Made by a program: the position numbers and the translations under genes
In this document: positions 7,919 through 15,768 of the stretch, one piece after another
How the letters are laid out: every line of letters begins with the position of its first letter
Numbering within the stretch: position 1 is the stretch's first letter
The notes under the pieces: model-generated
Seen by the model: only the letters and a program-made list of their open reading frames with translations
What the model was told of the DNA's origin: nothing
Databases searched by the model: none
NCBI RefSeq assembly: GCF_000023905.1
Contig: NC_013192.1
Span: forward strand, 1,178,001 to 1,242,000
Direction of reading: 5' to 3'
Length of the DNA stretch: 64,000 bases
Source: Leptotrichia buccalis C-1013-b
Lineage (GTDB): Bacteria; Fusobacteriota; Fusobacteriia; Fusobacteriales; Leptotrichiaceae

Positions 7919-7963
7919 ATTATATACTTTTTCTCCAACTTACTTTTTTTCGTTATTAACCTA
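7919..7963 (-). promoter_or_regulatory. Island promoter for the 150-aa gene
   Basis: Minus-strand TAGGTT (7963-7958) and TAAGTT (7942-7937) have an exact 21-bp period, then 12 nt, then TATAAT (7924-7919). The geometry is identical to the copy B promoter. Confidence 0.6.
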
Positions 7964-7973
7964 TTTTTTTCTC

Positions 7974-8003
7974 AAAAAAAATCACAGCTAAATAACTGTG
8001 ATT
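7974..8003 (-). terminator. Rho-independent terminator after the CARF-HEPN-Csx20 gene
   Basis: A perfect 8-bp stem (AATCACAG/CTGTGATT) with an 8-nt loop is followed, on the minus strand, by a run of T. It separates the effector transcript from the GTPase island downstream. Confidence 0.7.
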
Positions 8004-8030
8004 AAATTTTTAATATTTTTTTATTTTATT

Positions 8031-8137
8031 GTATAGCAAAACTGCTTTAAAACTGAACTCAAAAGTTATGACTATTTTACTCAAACCCTAAATTTATATA
8101 ATTTTTAGTAGCTTAATTTTAACTAGGTTTAAGTATA
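8031..8137. repeat. Dispersed repeat family 1, copy 1 (about 107 bp)
   Basis: This segment closely matches the reverse complement of 39753-39860 over its whole length, with only scattered substitutions (for example the shared AAAAGTTATGACTATTTTAC). It lies in the gap downstream of the effector gene. Confidence 0.75.
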
Positions 8138-8174
8138 TATTTAAAATTTGATATTTTTCAATTTTTCTAACAAT

Positions 8175-10253
8175 CTAGTACTCTCTAAATTCTGTTTTTG
8201 TCAGAAAATTATCTTCCTCTTTTTTAAATTCATAAATTGCGATTATTCCTGTTTCTTTTGCCCAGCCTACTATATCAAAAGTTATTCCTGTTTCTCCATT
8301 TATTAAAAGAACATCGCCTGGCTCAATGTTTTCTTCTATTATTTTTTTAAATCTTTTAATATTTTTTTCTTTATTGTTATCATTTTCAAGATTTTTCCAT
8401 TCTTTTTCAGTTTCAGCAGTTAATTTTCTTATTTTCTTAATTTTAAATTTTTTTATCAATTCTGTTTTTTCATCTTCATTTATTATAGATTTAAATATCA
8501 AAATTTTCCTATCTTCTTTATTTGCGACTATGTTTACCTCTTTTTTTACTTCAGAAATTATTTTATTTGATAAAGTTTTATTTTTAAACGCTTCTATAAA
8601 GACTTTGTTCATTAATATGTTTTGTAGATGTCTTATTTTTTTTATAATCTCTATTTCCGTAATATTTATACTATTATTCTTCACTTCCAAAAAAAGTTTC
8701 ATCAACATAGATAATTGCTCTTTTTTTAATTTCTGTTCAAAATTTTCCTTCTTATTATCCAGCCAATTTTTTACAACGTTTTTATTTTCTCCTGATTTTT
8801 GTACATTAAGTTCTTTAAATAAAAAATCATATATACCATTAGATATTATTCTTCCAATTTCTATAAATTTTCCTTCTTCGGCTAGTTTTTCTAAATAAGT
8901 GTATGTTGATTGTGATTGAAGATTTTTAGATTGTAAAATCTTATTTGAATACTCCATTTTAAATATTTCTCTCAATTTTTGTATATTTTTTGAAATTTTT
9001 GAAATAATATCTTGCATTTTCGCCTTATTTTCCAATGTATGTGATATGTTATTTCTAATAATTCTAAAGTTTTCAAAAATCTTGCTCAATTCTATTCTAT
9101 TTTCTATTTCTTTCTCTGATAATTTTTTGTAATTTACTCTATTTTCTTCATTTATTCCATTTATCCATTCCCTCAATTTATCCTTACCTTTATTTATATC
9201 CTCAATTCCTAAAATTTTTCCTGCGAAAGTATAAATTGCTTCAACAATATTTACAAAACTCATTGAATATCTTTTTTGATTATAATGCCATTCTGCTAAA
9301 TTCAGTAACATTTCAAATGTATTTTGCTCTTTTCCAAAATTTTCTGCAAATCTTTCTAAAATATCTGGTAATAGCAACTTAGCAGGTCCATCCAAAGTCT
9401 TTATAATTTCTTCTATTTTATTAATTTTTTCAATATTTTCCTTTATATTCCCAATGTAATTCATATTCATAGAATTTGAAAATTCTTCCATGCTATTTTT
9501 CAGCTCTTCATTAGTAAGCATATCCAAAAATTCATAACTATTTCCATATTCCTTAAAAGCATTCGCTCCTTTAATCCATTTCATCAGGTCATAAAAAGGT
9601 TTCAAATTTATTACTGATGCTACTTTTATTAAATTTCCTTCATCATCTATATCATCATCCATTTCTTCTAACATACCATAAGTTATTGTTTTTATCTTAA
9701 TATTTTTATCAATAACATCTGTAATATAATTCATTACCAAAAACATCCACATTGCATTCGATCTAAAAGAATGTGTTATATCCAAATAAATTTCATCATT
9801 TATATTTAAAGAATTTATTATTTTCATAATTTCTGAAAAATTTTCAAAAATTTCATCTGCATCCATTCCATATTTAGTTACAATAATTTCCACATTTGAA
9901 AATTTACTGTTAAACTTATCTGCATCTATTAAATTTACTTCTGTATTTTTATTAGCTTTTTCTGTAATACTTCTTAATTCCTTTTTATATTCCTCATCTA
10001 TTGTTATTTTATTTTTTTCACAATAATGCACATACAGTTTATCCCACATAGATCCTGCTGTTCCAATATATATAGTTTTATCAATCTCATAATGTTTTTC
10101 CAAAACTGCTGTAACAAAATATTCATCTTTGTATATCTTATACGTTTTCAAATCTTCGTTTTTTATTCTATAATTCGCTTTTCTGTAATCTCTTTCATTA
10201 CTATGAATATCTATCATACCTTTTCCCAATCCCGCTATCAGTATCTTTGCCAT
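8175..10253 (-). CDS. CARF-HEPN ribonuclease fused to a Csx20-like domain
   Basis: A 692-aa protein. The N-terminal TM1812-type CARF (about 1-215) has GTAGSMWD at 64 and DITHSFRS at 158. A HEPN domain follows with RNNISH at 400-405, the catalytic R-x4-H. Residues 440-560 are a second helical region without an intact R-x4-H. Residues about 581-690 align with the free Csx20 at 2675-3067 (W at 619, LINGETGITFD, VGWAKE, IAIYE), although the HQLT motif of free Csx20 is absent. The arrangement joins a cyclic-oligoadenylate-activated RNase to a possible ligand-degrading or ligand-binding domain. AAGGAG precedes the ATG. It is the first gene downstream of the CRISPR remnant. Confidence 0.85.
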   Translation of the reverse strand: MAKILIAGLGKGMIDIHSNERDYRKANYRIKNEDLKTYKIYKDEYFVTAVLEKHYEIDKTIYIGTAGSMWDKLYVHYCEKNKITIDEEYKKELRSITEKANKNTEVNLIDADKFNSKFSNVEIIVTKYGMDADEIFENFSEIMKIINSLNINDEIYLDITHSFRSNAMWMFLVMNYITDVIDKNIKIKTITYGMLEEMDDDIDDEGNLIKVASVINLKPFYDLMKWIKGANAFKEYGNSYEFLDMLTNEELKNSMEEFSNSMNMNYIGNIKENIEKINKIEEIIKTLDGPAKLLLPDILERFAENFGKEQNTFEMLLNLAEWHYNQKRYSMSFVNIVEAIYTFAGKILGIEDINKGKDKLREWINGINEENRVNYKKLSEKEIENRIELSKIFENFRIIRNNISHTLENKAKMQDIISKISKNIQKLREIFKMEYSNKILQSKNLQSQSTYTYLEKLAEEGKFIEIGRIISNGIYDFLFKELNVQKSGENKNVVKNWLDNKKENFEQKLKKEQLSMLMKLFLEVKNNSINITEIEIIKKIRHLQNILMNKVFIEAFKNKTLSNKIISEVKKEVNIVANKEDRKILIFKSIINEDEKTELIKKFKIKKIRKLTAETEKEWKNLENDNNKEKNIKRFKKIIEENIEPGDVLLINGETGITFDIVGWAKETGIIAIYEFKKEEDNFLTKTEFREY

Positions 10254-10424
10254 CTTTATTTTTCTCCTTTTTCTTTAATATCAATCTTACCCTTTCCTTT
10301 ATCAGCCATTATTTAAACATTTATTTTTTAATTCATTTACACTTTATCTAAGAATAACCTAAAAAATGCTCAAAGTCAATAGTAACCCACAATTTTCAAC
10401 TTATTTCCTCTATTTTCAAATGAT

Positions 10425-10460
10425 TAAAAAAAATAACCATTGCATTTTACAATGATTATT
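10425..10460 (-). terminator. Terminator downstream of the CRISPR remnant
   Basis: An 11-bp stem with one mismatch (AATAACCATTG with CAATGATTATT) is followed on the minus strand by a T-run. It would end the minus-strand array transcript before the effector gene. Confidence 0.6.
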
Positions 10461-10465
10461 AGTAT

Positions 10466-10577
10466 TTTTTATTCCTTATTTTACTGGATATACTACTTTT
10501 ACATCTATGGTAAAATTGGTGACGAAATTTTAATAACATTGTTTCAATCCTTGTTTTAATGGATATACTACTTTTAC
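10466..10577 (-). CRISPR. One-spacer CRISPR remnant (type III / I-B-like repeat)
   Basis: There are two 37-nt repeats, 10466-10502 and 10541-10577, with a 38-nt spacer at 10503-10540. The right repeat begins GTTTCAATCC on the plus strand, so the minus-strand transcript ends each repeat with ATTGAAAC, the usual 8-nt crRNA 5' handle. The left repeat matches perfectly over its last 17 nt (GGATATACTACTTTTAC) but has five mismatches in the rest, as expected for the degenerate distal repeat. Transcription is therefore minus-strand with the leader to the right. No cas1, cas2, cas6 or cas10 is visible in the window. Confidence 0.85.
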
Positions 10578-10826
10578 GTACTTTTGCGAAAATCCTTTAT
10601 TTATAAGTGTTACAGAATTTTTTTCAGAGATTAAAATTGAGATTATTTGACTGATTTTTATCATTTTTTGACTCTTTTTTAGCATTTTCCGTAACTCCTA
10701 ATGTCGATTTTTATTGACTTTGAGTGAATTTTCTTTCCTTTTTTTCATTTCTTGTAGTGGTAGGAATTTTTTTTACAAACTTATTTTATCATATTTTTCT
10801 CTTTTTTCAAAATCTTTTTGGATATT
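10578..10826 (-). promoter_or_regulatory. Probable CRISPR leader, interrupted by an IS element
   Basis: A roughly 250-nt AT-rich non-coding stretch lies on the leader side of the array. No ORF or further repeat is visible. The IS element begins at its far end, so the original promoter or adaptation genes may have been displaced. Confidence 0.45.
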
Positions 10827-12126
10827 GAGACAGAGTAAAAAATATAGGGGCAGTCATTAAATACCACAACAAACTTTTTTGACTGCTTTTTTTAAAATAT
10901 TTTACTTTGTGATATTTCTTTCAAAACTTCCCTAATCGGACATTCTCCTCCTCTCAAATATGGAATGTTTGTGCTTTTCTCTGCTTCATTAACAATTTCT
11001 GGCAAGCATTCCATCTCTATTATCTTTTCTAGTGAACTCGTTCTTTTGTCGCTAAAGTACAATTCATACGCTTTTTCCCTATTTTTTCCATAGTTTGCAA
11101 AGAAAGTGTGGTATAACGCTCTTGCCTTTATCTTTCTCAAGCCACCTGTAAAGATTTTTTGATACTTCCTTGTCCTTCTTGGAAATTTCAACTATAGCTT
11201 TTACTAGATGAAACTTGTCATAAATGTGTATTGGATTGTAAATCCTAAGCTCCCCTACAAAGCTGTCTATCCATATTCCCCCATCAGAGTTCACAATCAG
11301 CTTCTTCTTGTCCATATTGTATCTCTTTTCAAGATAGTTAAGCACATATTCCGACACTTCCTCAAGCGGTACGGATGTAGGAAACATTATTGTGTGTTTG
11401 TCAATAAGTTTGTTTCTGTCCCTGCAGATTTCCTCAATTCCACGATGTATTGAAACCAACCTCATATATGTGTTTTTACTTCTTCTGCACTTCATATGGT
11501 CTTCATCAATCTCCATATATACTGGCGAATCGTCATCCCTTTCAAATCTTTCAATATCAAGTTTCGGCATTTGAAAAGAATTGACAAGATTATACACAGT
11601 AGCCCTTGAAACACCGTAAGTTTTTGCAAGAAATGAAGCCGTGGCATATTGATACTCAAAAAGTATAGTAAAAATCAGCTCCTCAGAAAGCCTTTTGTAC
11701 CGCTTAAGCCCAATTTTTTCATCAATGTAGTAGTGAATGCCTGTTTTCTTGTCTACATATTTTCGACGTTCAAAAGTGACATGCCCGAAAGCAGTAGTAA
11801 CAGTTCTTTTAACAAATCCTTTGCTTTTAAATTTATCTTTTCTTTCATCGGAATGAAAAAAGGCACCATCAACTCTTTTGACATAAACTCTAAACAGCGT
11901 TTCAAAAGCTTTTGTGACAAACAGCTTAAACTGCTGCTCAAACGGAAGTCTGAAAGAAAAAATATTTTTAAAAAAAGTCTTTACAAGCGAGGAAAAATTT
12001 GATATTCTAATCATAGAGGAAACCATCTTTCAATAGGATTTGGCGATTATATTGTAACTGGCTTCCTCTTTTTTGTTAATTTGAAATTTAATTAAATTTA
12101 TTTGCTCCTATATTTTTTACTCTGTC
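10827..12126 (-). mobile_element. ISLre2-like insertion sequence, decayed
   Basis: Perfect 21-bp inverted repeats mark the ends: AGACAGAGTAAAAAATATAG plus G at 10828-10848, and its complement at 12107-12127. A 9-bp direct repeat TTGGATATT at 10818-10826 and 12127-12135 is the likely target duplication; it overlaps the right repeat by one base. The element carries one broken UPF0236-type transposase gene and lies between the CRISPR leader and the nrdF terminator. Confidence 0.8.
10892..12026 (-). pseudogene. ISLre2 family (UPF0236) transposase, frameshifted
   Basis: The upstream part (11079-12026) has the helix-turn-helix region FLAKTYGVSRATVYNLV and the DDE-type core MEIDEDH, VNSDGG and YDKFHLVKAI. 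The downstream part (10892-11191) is in another frame and holds the C-terminal CLPEIV, GGECPIREV. The two overlap around 11080-11190, so a one-base shift near an A-rich run joins them. Even joined (about 378 aa) it is shorter than typical members, so an internal deletion is possible. Confidence 0.75.
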
Positions 12127-12140
12127 TTGGATATTTTTTC

Positions 12141-12176
12141 AAAAAAAATGAGAACCAATAATTAAAGCTCTCATTT
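12141..12176 (-). terminator. Terminator of the nrd operon
   Basis: The stem AAATGAGA/TCTCATTT has a T-run on the minus strand and lies just after nrdF. Confidence 0.65.
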
Positions 12177-12192
12177 TGGTATGTTTCCAAAC

Positions 12193-13200
12193 TTAAATTA
12201 AATCATCCGCATTCACGTCTTCATCAAACTTAAAGTCATCATCATGCAAATGCACCACTTCCAACGCCTTTTCATAATTCGTAGATTTTTTAGAGAAAAA
12301 ATCATGCTGAGTTGTTTCTACGTTTAATCCATTTAGCACAATTGGATTTACATTTTTTACTTCAAATTCTTCTTCAAATCCTAAATTCATCAAGGCTTTA
12401 TTCGCATTATAACGGATGTATTCCTTCACATTGCCTGTAAGCCCCAAATCACCATAAATTTCATCAGTATATCTTGTTTCATTTTCATATAAATCGTACA
12501 TCAATTTTTTTAGTTCAGCTCTCATATCAGCTTTTTCCTCTTCGCTGAAAGAATTGTATAATTCCTGGAACAATAATCCTACAAAAACTCCGTGAATCGA
12601 CTCATCAGCTATGATTTTCTTGATTATATCGCAACTTGCAACCATTTCTCCCTGTCCTGCAAGCCAAAGCGGCAAAAAGAATCCGCTGTAAAACAAATAT
12701 GTTTCCAAATAAACCGAAGCCGCCAGAGCCATCGCAATATCTCTTTTTGAAGCCTCAGGATTATTCATTTTCTGATAATATGTATCAATTTTATTGGCTT
12801 TATACTGCAAGTGCGGATTTTCCTGAACCCATCTGAATGTTTCATTAATCTCTCTTGTAGATGCAACCGTTGTAAATATTGTCGAATAAGACTTTGCGTG
12901 AATCGTTTCCATCATACACATATATGAAAGCACCGAACGATTTTGCAGTGACTCAATATGATCAATAATCTTCGGCATCCCCGTATGGCTCTGCAATGTA
13001 TCTAAAAGTGTCAATCCTCCCAGTACATGCAAATACGCCAATTTCATCGCAGGCTCAAGCGAATTCCAACTATCAATATCCTTCGACGGAATATACTCCG
13101 TATCAATCCAAAACTGCTTCAAATTCTGTTCCCAAAACATCTCTACATAATCATTTTCCGGTGTGTTCCAGTTTACTGCCTCATATATTTTTTTCTCCAT
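12193..13200 (-). CDS. nrdF: Ribonucleotide reductase class Ib, beta subunit
   Basis: A 335-aa radical-generating subunit. The metal ligands are in place: D67 (LTLLD), E98 and H101 in METIHAKSY, a later YLET glutamate, and the ADESIH pair. The radical Tyr is Y105, at the same number as in Salmonella NrdF. It pairs with NrdE to reduce ribonucleoside diphosphates and needs NrdI to assemble a dimanganese-tyrosyl cofactor. It is the last gene of the operon and is separated from nrdE by the HEPN gene. Confidence 0.95.
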   Translation of the reverse strand: MEKKIYEAVNWNTPENDYVEMFWEQNLKQFWIDTEYIPSKDIDSWNSLEPAMKLAYLHVLGGLTLLDTLQSHTGMPKIIDHIESLQNRSVLSYMCMMETIHAKSYSTIFTTVASTREINETFRWVQENPHLQYKANKIDTYYQKMNNPEASKRDIAMALAASVYLETYLFYSGFFLPLWLAGQGEMVASCDIIKKIIADESIHGVFVGLLFQELYNSFSEEEKADMRAELKKLMYDLYENETRYTDEIYGDLGLTGNVKEYIRYNANKALMNLGFEEEFEVKNVNPIVLNGLNVETTQHDFFSKKSTNYEKALEVVHLHDDDFKFDEDVNADDLI

Positions 13201-13308
13201 TTTTTGCCTTCTCCTTTTCTCTAGTTTATTTAATATTGTATAAAATATCCAAAGCCATAAATATTGTTAGATTTAAATTTTAACATATTGATAAATATAT
13301 CTCATAAT

Positions 13309-15752
13309 TTAAGAATTTAAATATTTTATAATTTCTGTTATAAGCAGACTCATTTCATTATCTAATTCAAAACTAGTTTTAATTATCTTCATGCTCTTCA
13401 TTAATTCTTTATTTTCAAAATTACTACGAATTCTATTTTTTATATACGAAAAAAATTGTGATGAAATAATTAAATTTCTAATACTCTTAAGTTTATTATT
13501 ATCTAAGTATTTTTCATAAAGAGGATTGAATATCCAATATAAAATTCGTGTAGCTTCATAACTTACAAATAATCCAGATTTAAACTTGCTTAAATTAAAT
13601 CTTTCTCTTGTACCATTTAAATCATTAATTAGACAATCCATATTAATTTCATTACTTCCGTTATACTTTTCACTTTTTTTTATTCTATCAAAAGTTTCTT
13701 CAATATATTTTTGAGCTGTATCTATCTCATTTGTTTCAGAAATTGTGTGAATAATAGAATTTAAATCATACAATAATTCTAAAGCAAAAATTTCACTTTT
13801 TATATCCTTTACATTATCAACCAAAAAATCATAATTTCCATGTGCAACATTATTTCTTATTAAACTATTAAAATAATATTTGAAATATGCTATCGTATCA
13901 AAAAACATATTTAAATTCTTTTTAATTCCAAAATCTATTTTTTGAACTAAATCAATATTCATTATTTTATTATAAACTTCAATATCTTGACAATATTCAT
14001 ACATTAAAGAATATTCTAAGAAGTCTTTGAATAATCCTTCAATTTGAATAGGTAAAATATTTATTACTACTTCATAATCTTTATTTTCAATTCCATTTAT
14101 AATTTTTTCAATTATTTTTTTTCTTTTTGATAAACAAATTGAGTTTGAAATATTATGTTTAATATTTGCTATTGCTGTACTAGAATTTTTTCTCAATATG
14201 TTTAAATAATCTTTTTCATTTTTATTATATTTTTCTAGATTTATTGGGTTTAATGGATGATTTTCTATTTTTAAGTTAATTTTTTCAATAATAGTATTAT
14301 TATATTCTTCATCAGACAACTTTAAATTTCTTCTTCCTATATTTTGAATATTATCATAATACGGAATAAATTTTATATTATAATATATTTTATTTAAAGT
14401 ACTAATAGGAATTTCCGCTAATAAAAATTCAAATTTCCTTATTATTTGATTATAATATGAAATTCTATAATCAATTTGGTTTTGAGAAAATAAAGAGAGT
14501 TCTTTTATTTTTTCATTACTAGAAAAGTTTTTAAAAAAAGTTTCTAGTTCTTTCATATAGAATATTAATAATCCTGATTCTATATTTTCTTGATTTTTGA
14601 ATAAAACTTCCAATTTTCTTCTTTTTATATAATTTTCTTTAAGTTTCACGACTTCTATATCTTCTAAAATCCCCTTTCTGTTGTATCTAGATTTTTTTAG
14701 TTCATTCAATTCTTCTTTTACTTTATCTATTAATTCCTCAATTTTCTTTTTTAATATATCATACTTTTTTAAAATTTCCCCAAATTTTTCATTAACTAGA
14801 ACATATCTATCAACTAAATTACCAGTTAAATCAAAACAATTATAAATTTCTTCATAATATTCCTCTTTTGTATGAGGGATTTTTCTTGAATTAAAATCAT
14901 ATTTTCTCATTTTTTTTAAAGTTATTTTTATAAGATTGTCATTAGAATTTTCAATTTTTTTATTTATCTTTTTAAATAATAATTTCCCTTTTTTGACATT
15001 ATTATTCTTTTTAAATAATCCTATTTCAACTTGATCAAAAACTTCATTTTTTATATTATTTATATAATTTTCAATTTCTATAATTTTATTAAATTTTTTA
15101 GGATTTATTTTATATAATAAACAAAAATATTTTTCAAAATTTTCAGATTTGTAACCAATCTCAGAAAAAATAATAATCTTTTCTATCAATTTTTCTAATT
15201 TATTTTTATTATCTATTAATTGATAATTTTTAAAATAAATATTATCATTTATTATTTCTAGTAAAAAAACTTCATATTTAAAATATTCAAAATTAGTGTT
15301 TACAAAATAATTTACAATTTCTCTCAAAAAATCATTTATTTTTTGTAATTCCTTATTTTCTTCATAAGATAAAATGATTGCTTTGTATACAATATGCTGA
15401 CTTAATGGATTTGTCTGGGAAAATATATAATTATTAAGCTTGTCTATATTTTTTTCATAACTATGAATTATTTTTGACAAAGTCATTATAAATAATTGTA
15501 TATTAACTCTAAAATTTATAAATTCAAGAATTTCTAATAAAAAATCGAAAGTTTCTATTATTCTAAATTTTAAAATTAAATGCAGTATCATATGAAACTC
15601 TTCAATTTCTTCAATTTCTTTTTTTTCTATTATTTTTTTTAATTTTAAAATTAAATAAGATGTAATTTGTGGAATATTATTTTCTATTACATCAAAAGCT
15701 TCCTTTGATTCATTAATATTAAAAATTATATCTATTGCTTCATTTATATCCA
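13309..15752 (-). CDS. Large HEPN-motif protein inserted in the nrd operon
   Basis: An 814-aa protein, far more AT-rich and Asn/Lys/Ile-rich than the flanking nrd genes. The first 500 residues are mostly helical with a coiled-coil-like stretch at about 325-360. Near the C-terminus, VINILPIQIEGLFKDFLE (about 566-582) and then LIRNNVAHGNYDF contain an R-x4-H motif (R633-H638) typical of HEPN RNases in abortive-infection proteins. AAGGGAG precedes the ATG at 15752, only 16 nt after the nrdE stop. It therefore uses the operon promoter and is probably an acquired defence gene. Its exact family is not recognised. Confidence 0.75.
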
Positions 15753-15768
15753 TTTGCACTCCCTTCTC

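Noticed and set aside
10578-10826. Additional CRISPR repeats to the right of the array
   Set aside because: No further copy of the 37-nt repeat is seen before the IS element.
13309-15752. Intein or intron splitting the nrd genes
   Set aside because: nrdE and nrdF are both complete with normal ends; the inserted gene has its own start, stop and ribosome-binding site.
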